A stretch of DNA of 64,000 bases, taken from positions 124,001-188,000 of the forward strand of contig NZ_JAAWVT010000004.1 in NCBI RefSeq assembly GCF_012271785.1, in the 5' to 3' direction. The position numbers and the translations under genes were made by a program. This DNA is from Paeniglutamicibacter terrestris. GTDB taxonomy: Bacteria; Actinomycetota; Actinomycetes; Actinomycetales; Micrococcaceae. The notes beneath the pieces were generated by a model. That model did not search any database, was not told the DNA's origin, and saw nothing but the letters and a program-made list of their open reading frames with translations. This document shows positions 16,585 to 22,932 of this stretch, piece by piece; position 1 is the first letter of the stretch; every line of letters starts with the position of its first letter.

Positions 16585-17928
16585 ATGAGGGAACAACTAG
16601 TCACGAGCGCCACGCAAACGTATGGCGGGGTTAGTCGATGCGCGAGCATCACGATCCACGAAACCGCAAACCCTGGCATCGGTGCCGACGCTCAAGCGCA
16701 TGCCAATCTGCAAGCCAACGGAAACGTGCGGCAGGCGTCTTGGCATATCACTGTTGACGACGCCGAAGCTATCCGGTCATACCCGGATACCGCGCGCTGC
16801 TGGCACGCCGGCACCAAGGGTGCGGATTCCATCGCCGTGGAGATTTGCGTGAATGCGGACGGCGACTATGACAAGGCATTCAAGAACGCCGCGGCAGTCG
16901 TCGCCGACCTACGCGCGGCCCACGGGCTGGGGCGTAGTGCGGTCGTGCAGCACAACCACTGGACTGGCAAGAACTGCCCATCCACCATGCGAGCCGCTGA
17001 GCGCTGGCAAGAATTTCTCAAACTCACAGACCCACAGGAGGCCCATATGCAGACGATGGTAAGCCCGTTCGAGGGGCGACTCACCGCCAACCATCATACG
17101 GCGGGTGGTTATGCTGGGCATCGCGGCATGGATATTGCACCGCCGAAGCCGGGGCAGACTGGATGCCCGGTCTATGCCGCGTTCGCCGGCGTCGTGCGTC
17201 GGATCTACCGCACGGCGGCGCACGGCAACCGCAATTCGACGTGGGCACCGCAGCGCACGGGCAACGGCATGCTCATCTCGAATCCAGACGGTGAGGGCAA
17301 CGGGTACAACCACGTGCGCCCGGTCGGCGGCTTGAAGGTCGGTGACAAGGTGGCGGCTGGTGAGCTGATCGGCTACAACGACAGTTCCGGCAATCAGTCT
17401 GGCCCGCACCTTCACTTCGAGATGTGGAGCGACTGGGAAGATCCTTTCTCCGACTATAACCCGCGCCTGGCATTCGACGCTCATCACGTGCGGCCCGGAT
17501 CCGCCCCGGCGATCGATGTTGTGCCCGTCGCCGTCATCACGCCGACCACCAAGCCGAAGCCGAAGCCTTCCACCGGTGGCAACACTCGCGCAGACAACAC
17601 CGCCATTCAGACCGCCCTCACCGAGATGGGCATCAACGTAGGGCGTCAGGATGGCGTGGATGGCGACCTGATGAAGGCAGGCGTCAAGGTCTTCCAGCGT
17701 GCCCACGGTCTAAAGGACGATGGCGTGTGGGGTGCCAAGACGCAGGCTGTCTTCGATCTAAACGAGCGGATCCAGAAAGCGCTCAAGAGTAAGGGCTACA
17801 CGAAGCAGATCGTAGATGGTTTCCTCGGCGCACAGTCCGTGGCGAACATCAAGGATTACCAGCGCCGTAACGGTCTCTTCGTAGACGGTATCGCTGGCGA
17901 CAAGACTCGGAAAAGCCTTGGCCTCTAA
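16585..17928 (+). CDS. Endolysin: amidase, M23 peptidase and peptidoglycan-binding domains
   Basis: Encodes 447 residues; ATG 16585 is preceded by GAAAGGA, while upstream in-frame ATGs at 16540 and 16567 lie in or near a terminator. Residues 15-150 are an amidase_2/PGRP-type N-acetylmuramoyl-L-alanine amidase with zinc ligand candidates His25, His125 and Cys131 and a conserved CWHAG (His74). Residues 165-310 are an M23 endopeptidase with HRGMD (His179, Asp183) and HLHF (His275, His277). Residues 340-447 hold two peptidoglycan-binding repeats (GVDGDLMKAGVKVFQRAHGL and a second QRRNGLFVDG). Two different peptidoglycan bonds would be cut. No signal peptide is seen, so release depends on the holin. 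Confidence 0.93.
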   Translation: MREQLVTSATQTYGGVSRCASITIHETANPGIGADAQAHANLQANGNVRQASWHITVDDAEAIRSYPDTARCWHAGTKGADSIAVEICVNADGDYDKAFKNAAAVVADLRAAHGLGRSAVVQHNHWTGKNCPSTMRAAERWQEFLKLTDPQEAHMQTMVSPFEGRLTANHHTAGGYAGHRGMDIAPPKPGQTGCPVYAAFAGVVRRIYRTAAHGNRNSTWAPQRTGNGMLISNPDGEGNGYNHVRPVGGLKVGDKVAAGELIGYNDSSGNQSGPHLHFEMWSDWEDPFSDYNPRLAFDAHHVRPGSAPAIDVVPVAVITPTTKPKPKPSTGGNTRADNTAIQTALTEMGINVGRQDGVDGDLMKAGVKVFQRAHGLKDDGVWGAKTQAVFDLNERIQKALKSKGYTKQIVDGFLGAQSVANIKDYQRRNGLFVDGIAGDKTRKSLGL

Positions 17929-18077
17929 TGATGTATCGCAGACCAGCCCTATCGGGAACGCTGATGTTGTCCGCAGCGACGCTGCTCGGCATCGCGTCCG
18001 GCTTCCTCTTCGTTCACGGTATCTCCGCCGCCGCAGAACGTCCCCTAACGGCGTGGTATCACACGCGCAACCAATGA
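17928..18077 (+). CDS. 49-residue membrane peptide in the lysis cassette
   Basis: ATG 17928 overlaps the endolysin TAA (TAATG), with a second ATG at 17931. The product MMYRRPALSGTLMLSAATLL continues into one hydrophobic segment and ends AERPLTAWYHTRNQ. A short basic start, a single membrane span and its place between endolysin and holin suggest a holin partner, antiholin or small spanin-like factor. No family is recognised. Confidence 0.65.
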   Translation: MMYRRPALSGTLMLSAATLLGIASGFLFVHGISAAAERPLTAWYHTRNQ

Positions 18078-18088
18078 AAGGTACTCCT

Positions 18089-18319
18089 ATGATTTTCACT
18101 TTGGCATTCCTCAAGGGCGCGTCTGAGCGCGCCATCAAGACCTTCGCGCAGACCCTCGCGGGCATGCTCACCGCTGGCACCCTCGGCATCCTCGATGTCG
18201 ATTGGGGCAACGCCCTGAGCGTCGCGGGGCTGGTCGGTCTCGCGTCCCTGCTTACGTCCGTTGGTAACGCTGAATTCACCGCTGGCACCGACCGCGGGCA
18301 CATCGACCTTCACAAGTAG
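18089..18319 (+). CDS. r1t-type holin
   Basis: Encodes 76 residues; ATG 18089 has GAAAGG 9 bases upstream. The pattern FLKGASERAIKTFAQTLAGM followed by LTAGTLGILDVDWGNALSVA and a second hydrophobic helix (GLVGLASLLTSV) matches the r1t holin family of phages of Gram-positive hosts, including the conserved AERA-type and DVDW motifs. It would form the membrane lesion that lets the signal-less endolysin reach the wall. It ends GHIDLHK, a tail resembled by the next small peptide. Confidence 0.88.
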   Translation: MIFTLAFLKGASERAIKTFAQTLAGMLTAGTLGILDVDWGNALSVAGLVGLASLLTSVGNAEFTAGTDRGHIDLHK

Positions 18320-18344
18320 TTCCCCCTACAGAAAGGCGCTCATT

Positions 18345-18452
18345 ATGCGCAAGCTCATCGTTTCCCTGACCGCTGCGATTACTATCGCGATCGCTACCTA
18401 TGCGAGTGCCGGCGCTGCCGTCGCGGGCCACATCGACCTGTACCGCCGCTAG
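18345..18452 (+). CDS. 35-residue secreted peptide
   Basis: GAAAGG precedes ATG 18345. The peptide MRKLIVSLTAAITIAIATYA continues with SAGAAVAGHIDLYRR. It has a basic start, a hydrophobic core and an Ala-rich possible signal peptidase site, leaving a very short mature end. The last residues (GHIDLY) echo the holin's GHIDLH end. It is the last late gene, directly before a strong terminator. Role unknown; it is too short for a known domain but has a clear ribosome binding site. Confidence 0.6.
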   Translation: MRKLIVSLTAAITIAIATYASAGAAVAGHIDLYRR

Positions 18453-18458
18453 CCACAA

Positions 18459-18492
18459 AGCCCCCGACCTTCACTGGTCGGGGGCTTTCGTG
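18459..18492 (+). terminator. Terminator of the late operon
   Basis: AGCCCCCGACC and GGTCGGGGGCT form a perfect 11-bp stem with a TTCACT loop, followed by TTCGT. It ends the rightward late operon and faces the leftward gene ending at 18495, so it may serve both strands. Confidence 0.85.
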
Positions 18493-18494
18493 CG

Positions 18495-18719
18495 TTAAGT
18501 CTGTTTCTCGGTGATGATCTTTTTGATCATGGGCTGAGACAGGCCGGTGATTTTGGCGACGGCGTACATGGTGAAGCCGTGGTTATTGACGGCATCTACG
18601 ATTCTTCGATCGCGGCGTGCGCGGTGTTCGGCGAGGATCGTCTCGGCTTGCCGCACGGCATCGGCGAGGCCAGCGAGGTTGAGCGTGTCGTCGTCATCGA
18701 CTTCTTTGCGGTCGCTCAT
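18495..18719 (-). CDS. Small helix-turn-helix protein
   Basis: Encodes 74 residues. An acidic N-terminus and a long helix (LADAVRQAETILAEHRARRD) precede a helix-turn-helix-like segment, MYAVAKITGLSQPMIKKIIT, at residues 51-70. It may bind DNA and act in phage gene control. It is the last gene of a three-gene leftward set and its ATG overlaps the stop of the upstream gene within a junction sequence repeated elsewhere in the prophage. No repressor family is assigned. Confidence 0.6.
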   Translation of the reverse strand: MSDRKEVDDDDTLNLAGLADAVRQAETILAEHRARRDRRIVDAVNNHGFTMYAVAKITGLSQPMIKKIITEKQT

Positions 18720-18943
18720 GCCGCACCGCCTAGTGCTTCACGGATAGCTTTTACTACTCGTGAGTCTCCGCCGTCATGTTCATCCATGAAAGCTGCAAGG
18801 TGTTCTACGCGAGCCACCTTCGCTTCGGCGGATTCAGCGCGGGCAATCACTTGTAGGGCGTGCTCTACGTCGATTCGGATTCCAGATTCAACCCAGCCCT
18901 TTAGTTCGGTCAGGTCAAGCGGTGGGGCGGTTTGGTCGGTCAT
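18716..18943 (-). CDS. Small phage protein with ALGGAA tail
   Basis: Encodes 75 residues; AAAGGAG lies 7 bases before its ATG. It begins MTDQTAPPLDLTELKGWVES and has a helical middle (ARAESAEAKVARVEHLAAFM), then VVKAIREALGGAA. The C-terminal end matches those of the small proteins at 21453, 21686 and 21985, so it belongs to the same prophage-encoded set although it lies beyond the integrase. Function unknown. Confidence 0.65.
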   Translation of the reverse strand: MTDQTAPPLDLTELKGWVESGIRIDVEHALQVIARAESAEAKVARVEHLAAFMDEHDGGDSRVVKAIREALGGAA

Positions 18944-18954
18944 CGTGCACTCCT

Positions 18955-19098
18955 TTAGTGGTTGCGGCGGCGGCGTTGTTCAATATGAAAGTCTCGCATG
19001 TTGTCTCCGCATTCGATGGCTTCGTCAAATGCTGCGGCGAATTCTGCGGCGCTGAGGCTGGCGAGTCCGGTTAGGGTGGCCTGGGTTTCGGTACGCAT
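18955..19098 (-). CDS. Small phage protein, 47 residues
   Basis: Begins MRTETQATLTGLASLSAAEF and ends with a basic QRRRRNH. The ATG at 19098 is chosen because AAAGGA lies 10 bases upstream; a longer form from 19170 would run through a likely promoter. It is the first gene of a short leftward operon (19098 to 18495). No function can be assigned. Confidence 0.5.
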   Translation of the reverse strand: MRTETQATLTGLASLSAAEFAAAFDEAIECGDNMRDFHIEQRRRRNH

Positions 19099-19141
19099 TG
19101 CATGTTGTCCTTTGGGGTTGGTGTTCCTTGTTGATATAATA

Positions 19142-19170
19142 AGCATAGCCCAACCCGGTTTAGTACGCAA
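19142..19170 (-). promoter_or_regulatory. Candidate promoter for the leftward small genes
   Basis: On the minus strand TTGCGT is followed after 17 bases by TATGCT, a reasonable -35/-10 pair about 45 bases before the ATG at 19098. A further TATTAT just downstream is another possible -10. It fits the view that transcription restarts here after the lipoprotein terminator. Confidence 0.4.
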
Positions 19171-19196
19171 CCCATTTTAGCAAAAAGTTTGACACA

Positions 19197-19234
19197 AAAA
19201 AGACCCCACCTCATAAAGGTGGGGTCATTTTTTA
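19197..19234. terminator. Bidirectional terminator after the lipoprotein gene
   Basis: GACCCCACCT and AGGTGGGGTC (19202-19211, 19217-19226) form a 10-bp stem with a CATAA loop. A-rich sequence lies on the left and ATTTTTT on the right, so it can act on both strands. It insulates the lipoprotein gene from the small genes to its left. Confidence 0.85.
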
Positions 19235-19244
19235 TGCCTAACGA

Positions 19245-19628
19245 CTATTCACAATTCATACGCGCCATCGGATCTTCCATGATTTCCTCGGTGGTCATTC
19301 CCTCGAATAGACCCTTGCTATTTTCGGCCCACTCGCGCAGGCACTCTTGGTCCAGTTCGACAGCAGGCGCGGGCGTGTACACGGGGCCGTCATCAATCGC
19401 TTCGTCAAGATCACGGAAGCCCTCGCACGTCGCAATCACGCCCGGATCGCTCGTATGATCCGCCGCCGTCCCGCCTTCGTAGTTGGCGATGTCCTGCGCC
19501 CATTCCTGAATGCACGCAGCATACTCCGCGTCCCTCGACTCTTTGGCGGCATCCTTCGCCGTGCCACCGCACGCACTCAAGACCAGCATCAATGCGACCC
19601 CAAGCACGATACCTAACGAATGTTTCAT
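19245..19628 (-). CDS. Prophage lipoprotein
   Basis: Encodes 127 residues with a lipoprotein signal, MKHSLGIVLGVALMLVLSAC, the lipobox Cys being residue 20. The mature part is acidic and has Cys residues in CIQEW, ATCEG, ECLREW and the final MNCE, which could form disulfides. The CxxEW pattern occurs twice (CIQEWAQDI and CLREWAENS), suggesting a duplicated small domain. It has its own terminator and lies between lysis genes and integrase, a usual site for genes expressed in the lysogen. A role in superinfection exclusion is possible by analogy with other prophage lipoproteins but is not shown. Confidence 0.75.
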   Translation of the reverse strand: MKHSLGIVLGVALMLVLSACGGTAKDAAKESRDAEYAACIQEWAQDIANYEGGTAADHTSDPGVIATCEGFRDLDEAIDDGPVYTPAPAVELDQECLREWAENSKGLFEGMTTEEIMEDPMARMNCE

Positions 19629-19707
19629 GATTTTTCCCCTTGTCTGTGTGTTGTATCGTGCGCTCGGAAGTGAGGTATTGCAATAGCTGAGGTAAGGTGA
19701 TTTGCGG

Positions 19708-19747
19708 ATACACCAATGCCCCTACCCCCATTGAGGCATTGGTGTAT
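19708..19747. repeat. Perfect 13-bp inverted repeat beside the integrase 3' end
   Basis: ATACACCAATGCC and GGCATTGGTGTAT (19708-19720, 19735-19747) enclose a 14-base loop, only 4 bases beyond the integrase stop. No T-run follows on either strand. It may be a transcript-end structure for the integrase mRNA or a protein-binding site upstream of the lipoprotein gene. Confidence 0.7.
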
Positions 19748-19751
19748 TCAC

Positions 19752-20942
19752 TTAAGCGGCGGTCGTCTCGCCCTCGATCATCGGTGCCGCCTTGATCGAC
19801 ATCGCTTCCTCGGCAATATTCGCACTGCGGAAATTCGCGTCTGGTGACAGGTGCGAGTACCGGTCGATGGTCGTCTGGATCGACTCATGGCCCAGGCGGC
19901 GCGACAGCTCGTAAATGTTCATCCCGTTAGCCAGCATGATTGATGCGTGCGAGTGACGGATGTCGTGGATACGGGGACGGTTACCCGCGCCGGCTGGGTA
20001 GTTGAGGGCGTCGAGTGCGCGACGCCAGTATTTGAAGAATGTTGAGTGCCGGATGGGCGACCCGGTGCTGGTGCGGAACACGCACTGGAATGGGTCTGAG
20101 CTGTCCAAGAGCGGCTGCAAGAGCGCCATCATCGACGGCGGCAGGGATACCGAACGGCGGGATTTCTTCGTTTTCGGTTTGCCGATATAGTACGCGCCGT
20201 CGCCCTTGTTCTTCCATGCTCGCTCTACGCGTGCAACCCATTGGCCCGCTTCCATGCGGATGTCGCCCGGACGTAGCGCGGTGGCCTCATTGAATCGCAT
20301 TCCGGTGACCAGCAGGAAAAGGATAAAGGTGCGATACCGGGCGGGACTGATGGCGTCCGCCATTGCAGTTATCTCGGCGGCGCTCATGAATCGCATGACT
20401 TCCTCGGTGCGATTGTCGCTTGGCATTTTCACGCCCTGGCAGGGGTTCCGTTTCAGCTTGATGCCGGGTGTGTTGACGGCGGTATTCATGGCGGCGCTCA
20501 GGAGGCCGTGTTGGTTGCTGATGGTTTTAGATGAGATGGTGCCACCGCGGCAGCTCGGGCGTTTGATCATCTCTTTGATCCAAGCCTTCACGTCTTGCTG
20601 GGTGAGGGCTTGCACGGGGATGTTGCCGATGTGCCCATTGAAGTAGAGCGGCACCGCTTTGCGGTATTTATTGATGGTGCCCTCGGCGGGGTCGGTGAGC
20701 TGGTCGATGTGCCGTTCGATCATTTCGCGGACGCTGATGCCGCCAACTTTGGCTTGGGCGACGGCACGCTGCACTGCGGTGAAGGATTGCCCGTTGGCGT
20801 TGAGTAGGCGCACGTTTAGTTCGGCGCGGCCTTTGTCGTCGCGGATGGTGAGTGTGGATTCTTTGGCGTCGCCTGGCTCGCGCCATGACACGCGGTAGGT
20901 AATACCACCATCTTTCCGGGTAATTTCTTTGATCCATGCCAT
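19752..20942 (-). CDS. int: Tyrosine site-specific recombinase (phage integrase)
   Basis: Encodes 396 residues; AGGAGA precedes the ATG. Residues 1-60 resemble the N-terminal arm-binding region (AWIKEITRKDGGITYRVSW). Residues 70-170 are the core-binding SAM-like domain. The catalytic domain shows Arg216 (TGMRFNEA), Lys257 or Lys259 (GKPKTKK), His326 and Arg329 (HDIRHSH), His352 (LGHES) and Tyr362 (DRYSHLS), a complete active set. It would integrate the phage at attB, here probably tRNA-Ser. It reads leftward, away from the attachment site, with seven small genes in between. Confidence 0.95.
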   Translation of the reverse strand: MAWIKEITRKDGGITYRVSWREPGDAKESTLTIRDDKGRAELNVRLLNANGQSFTAVQRAVAQAKVGGISVREMIERHIDQLTDPAEGTINKYRKAVPLYFNGHIGNIPVQALTQQDVKAWIKEMIKRPSCRGGTISSKTISNQHGLLSAAMNTAVNTPGIKLKRNPCQGVKMPSDNRTEEVMRFMSAAEITAMADAISPARYRTFILFLLVTGMRFNEATALRPGDIRMEAGQWVARVERAWKNKGDGAYYIGKPKTKKSRRSVSLPPSMMALLQPLLDSSDPFQCVFRTSTGSPIRHSTFFKYWRRALDALNYPAGAGNRPRIHDIRHSHASIMLANGMNIYELSRRLGHESIQTTIDRYSHLSPDANFRSANIAEEAMSIKAAPMIEGETTAA

Positions 20943-20965
20943 GACGTGTCTCCTGGTCCTATGTT

Positions 20966-21172
20966 CTAGATGTCGTTTTTACGGAGATACAACTCGAAGA
21001 CCGCGGCAACTTCCGGGGCGAGTGCGGCAGCGAGTGCGGTGGTGACGTGTGCGCGGTAGTCGGCATTCTTGCGCCACACGCGGTCGCACCGGCATCCGGT
21101 GGAGTCGCCACTAAATGCGCCGACTGCATGCTCACCGAGCACTTCCGCGATCCGCGCTTCAAGGTCGCTCAT
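20966..21172 (-). CDS. Small phage protein, 68 residues
   Basis: Begins MSDLEARIAEVLGEHAVGAF and contains CRCDRVWRK, then a helix ALAAALAPEVAAVFELYLRK. The start at 21172 is in the ATGA overlap with the upstream gene; longer in-frame extensions overlap that gene and are not needed. The pattern of an N-terminal IAEVLxEH helix, a Cys pair and a repeat helix resembles small actinophage proteins of unknown role. Last gene of the leftward cluster before int. Confidence 0.6.
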   Translation of the reverse strand: MSDLEARIAEVLGEHAVGAFSGDSTGCRCDRVWRKNADYRAHVTTALAAALAPEVAAVFELYLRKNDI

Positions 21173-21456
21173 GATTCCTCCGGCTCCGGGCACTCGACGT
21201 GCCATGTCGTTTCTTCCCATTCCTGATCCATGCTGAGCATGTCGAAATAGGGATTGGTGGGCATGGTGATCGTGTGGATAAGTTGCCCGTCTGCAATTTC
21301 CTGATCGCACAATGAGCAGAGAACGGGCGTCCACGATTCACAGTTGCAGTGGCTTGCAGACCGGCTGTCACATCCGGTGAAGTCGTAGCCCTCGGCGGTC
21401 TTTTCTATGACGTTGGCGGTGAGCGTGCGGACGACAGGTGGCAGAATCTCGCTCAT
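21169..21456 (-). CDS. Small Cys-rich phage protein, possible zinc ribbon
   Basis: Encodes 95 residues. CDSRSASHCNCESWTPVLCS and the following LC give a CxC plus CxxC arrangement (HCNC and CSLC at about residues 37-50) that could bind zinc. The rest contains TITMPTNPYFDMLSMD and an acidic end. Both ends overlap neighbours by ATGA, showing strict coupling in the cluster. Function unknown. Confidence 0.6.
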   Translation of the reverse strand: MSEILPPVVRTLTANVIEKTAEGYDFTGCDSRSASHCNCESWTPVLCSLCDQEIADGQLIHTITMPTNPYFDMLSMDQEWEETTWHVECPEPEES

Positions 21457-21689
21457 GCGGCACCGTCCAAGGCTTTCTGGATTCCCTTTGCGTAGAAGCG
21501 GGCCTGCGGGGTCTGTGATTCCAGTCGGTCGCGGTATGCCTCAACCCGTGCGAGCTGCGCTTTGGCGTCGGCAAGCTCTCGGGCTTGGGCGTCGATGATG
21601 CGCACCAAGGATTCGGTGATGGGTGACGCCTTGCCGGCGCGAATTTCCTGCCGGGAGAAAGCTAGTGCGGTTGGCTCTTCGGTACTCAT
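21453..21689 (-). CDS. Small phage protein with KALDGAA tail
   Basis: Encodes 78 residues, mostly helical, with a coiled-coil-like middle (RIIDAQARELADAKAQLARVEAYRD) cut here as residues 30-54, and ending KGIQKALDGAA. The end and its DNA junction are shared with other cluster members (18716, 21686, 21985). ATGA overlaps on both sides. Function unknown. Confidence 0.62.
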   Translation of the reverse strand: MSTEEPTALAFSRQEIRAGKASPITESLVRIIDAQARELADAKAQLARVEAYRDRLESQTPQARFYAKGIQKALDGAA

Positions 21690-21988
21690 GCGGCACCGCC
21701 CAAGGCTTCGATGGTTGGGCAGGGGGCGGCGAGCTGGCAGTGGGTGCAGTAGGCTTCCCCGTCTGGGTCTGGCAGTAGTCCTGTGGCGCGGTTCCGGGCA
21801 AATGTCCGGTAGCCGTCCGCGTTGTGCAGCTCGCGCACTCGCGCAATGGTGGCTTCGAGGGATTCAATTTCCACCGCTAGCTCTTCCCCGTCGCTTAGCT
21901 CACCGGGCTTGAATCCTAGGTCTTGAAAGAATCCGGCTTTACGGCGGCGGGCGGAATCGGCTAGGACTCGCTGGGAGCGTTCACTCAT
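21686..21988 (-). CDS. Small phage protein with CxxC and EALGGAA tail
   Basis: Encodes 100 residues. A long helix (residues 35-55, VEIESLEATIARVRELHNAD) is followed by GEAYCTHCQLAAPCPTIEAL and GGAA. The ending C-x2-C-x5-PCPTIEAL resembles a short Cys motif seen at the ends of many small actinobacterial and actinophage proteins, and may bind zinc. It shares helix and tail with 18716, 21453 and 21985. ATGA overlaps on both sides. Confidence 0.62.
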   Translation of the reverse strand: MSERSQRVLADSARRRKAGFFQDLGFKPGELSDGEELAVEIESLEATIARVRELHNADGYRTFARNRATGLLPDPDGEAYCTHCQLAAPCPTIEALGGAA

Positions 21989-22461
21989 GCCGCACCATCC
22001 AGCGCGCGGAGAATATCAATTGCTGGGACAACGTAATCCAACATCTGGTTGTACGGCGGCAGCGCCTTCCGCACACGCGCCACGGCCTGCTCGGCAGCTT
22101 CGGCACGGTTCGCTTCTCCGATTGCCGAGAGTCGCACTTGTGCGATTTCCCTCTCGGCGGCGTCGGCGCGGGCTTCTGCTTCCCGCCGCGCCTCATGTGG
22201 CGTGACGGCATCGCCTTGGCGCTGGAGCGTCATCACATATTTCTTTCCGTCGCTTGCCTGTAGCTTCATTTCCAAGTAGTTCGGGGCTTCATATTCATCC
22301 AATGCACCGCGCATGGAATCGGCAATGAAGATCAGCGTCTCTTGAGTCTTCGGCCCGCCTGCGTGCATCTGGATGTCAAACCCAGTTGGCGTGCTCTTCG
22401 CGCTGTCGAGCATTAGCGCATCGGCAGGCTTGCCGGTTGGGTCAGGCAGTGGGGTGCTCAT
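21985..22461 (-). CDS. Phage protein, 158 residues, with RALDGAA tail
   Basis: The start at 22461 has GGAG 8 bases upstream. Residues 1-85 form a compact domain (TGFDIQMHAGGPKTQETLIF, MKLQASDGKKYVMTLQ). Residues 95-135 form an Ala/Arg/Glu helix (ARREAEARADAAEREIAQVR), and the C-terminus is VPAIDILRALDGAA. It looks like a distinct N-terminal domain joined to the shared helix-plus-tail module of this cluster. Function unknown. Confidence 0.62.
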   Translation of the reverse strand: MSTPLPDPTGKPADALMLDSAKSTPTGFDIQMHAGGPKTQETLIFIADSMRGALDEYEAPNYLEMKLQASDGKKYVMTLQRQGDAVTPHEARREAEARADAAEREIAQVRLSAIGEANRAEAAEQAVARVRKALPPYNQMLDYVVPAIDILRALDGAA

Positions 22462-22640
22462 AGGTTTTCTCCAATGGCTTCGATGATGAACGCGCGACCG
22501 GCTGGCGGAACTTCCGTATCGGCGATAACGCGGATCCGCTCGATGGTTGCCACGAGCGCTTCGATGTCTTGACGCAATTTCTTGATGAGCAACTGGTCTG
22601 CATCGGGTGTCGTCTGGGATTCGGTTGTTTGAGCGCTCAT
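22458..22640 (-). CDS. Small phage protein, 60 residues
   Basis: Begins MSAQTTESQTTPDADQLLIK, then a helix IEALVATIERIRVIADTEVP and an end GRAFIIEAIGENL. The ATIERIRVIAD segment aligns with ATIARVRELHNAD of the 21686 product, so it is a likely divergent paralog that has lost the GAA tail. ATGA overlaps on both sides. Function unknown. Confidence 0.6.
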   Translation of the reverse strand: MSAQTTESQTTPDADQLLIKKLRQDIEALVATIERIRVIADTEVPPAGRAFIIEAIGENL

Positions 22641-22798
22641 CGACCATCACTCACTAGGTTGGTAGTCAGAAGATCAATGTCAAGGTCTGAGCTTGCGTGT
22701 CCGGCTGCGATCAGCTTGCCGACGCAGAGCGCTGCGGCTACGGAGACGATGGGCCACACTACGAAAAGTGCTACCAGGACTATCTCTAGTCGGTTCAT
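22637..22798 (-). CDS. Small membrane protein, first gene of the leftward phage cluster
   Basis: Encodes 53 residues from the ATG at 22798, with GAAGGG 7 bases upstream; an ATG at 22804 is nearer but poorly spaced. Residues 5-30 (EIVLVALFVVWPIVSVAAAL) span the membrane once, and the C-terminal part is probably exposed. It leads the seven-gene overlapping operon that ends before int. Function unknown. Confidence 0.6.
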   Translation of the reverse strand: MNRLEIVLVALFVVWPIVSVAAALCVGKLIAAGHASSDLDIDLLTTNLVSDGR

Positions 22799-22825
22799 TG
22801 TCATGCCCTTCTCGGTTAACTTTCG

Positions 22826-22880
22826 GTTGGATACCAACAGTGTGGCACCAAAAGTCAGCAGTAACAAGGGTTAAGTCAGC
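22826..22880. promoter_or_regulatory. Palindrome and direct repeats at the prophage right end
   Basis: GTTGG-ATA-CCAAC (22826-22838) is a perfect palindrome just upstream of the leftward cluster and could be an operator. AAGTCAGCA occurs twice (22852 and 22873), 21 bp apart, about 60-80 bases from the tRNA 3' end. Direct repeats at this distance from a tRNA attachment core are typical of integrase arm-type sites. Both roles are inferred from position. Confidence 0.45.
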
Positions 22881-22882
22881 AC

Positions 22883-22926
22883 AACAAAAAAACACCCCCG
22901 GAAATCGTGATGATTCCGGGGGTGTT
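22883..22926 (-). terminator. Terminator downstream of tRNA-Ser
   Basis: AACACCCCCGGAA and TTCCGGGGGTGTT (22891-22903, 22914-22926) form a perfect 13-bp stem with a 10-base loop. On the minus strand a run of T follows, so it ends tRNA-Ser transcription 6 bases past the gene. It lies on the phage side of the likely crossover, so it may be phage-derived or part of the duplicated att core. Confidence 0.85.
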
Positions 22927-22932
22927 CGTTGC

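Larger units (their letters stand above)
1..22932. mobile_element. Temperate siphovirus prophage, right-hand portion
   Basis: Continuous phage gene order is visible: head-tail completion, tail tube, chaperones, tape measure, baseplate, fibres, endolysin, holin, then a leftward lipoprotein, tyrosine integrase and small early-type genes. The left end lies outside the window. The right end is placed at the 3' end of tRNA-Ser, because phage-type genes stop there and chromosomal genes begin beyond it. No repressor, excisionase or replication gene is visible in this part, so they should lie to the left. The exact crossover point is inferred; the attL copy needed to prove it is not in the window. 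Confidence 0.9.

Noticed and set aside
17918-18088. Upstream extension of the holin frame by 57 residues
   Set aside because: It overlaps the 49-residue peptide gene in another frame and adds no membrane feature. ATG 18089 has a ribosome binding site and gives the usual r1t holin length.
19708-19747. Inverted repeat considered as the integrase terminator or as attP
   Set aside because: No T-run follows on either strand, and the tRNA-Ser end is a better attachment site. It is listed only as an inverted repeat.
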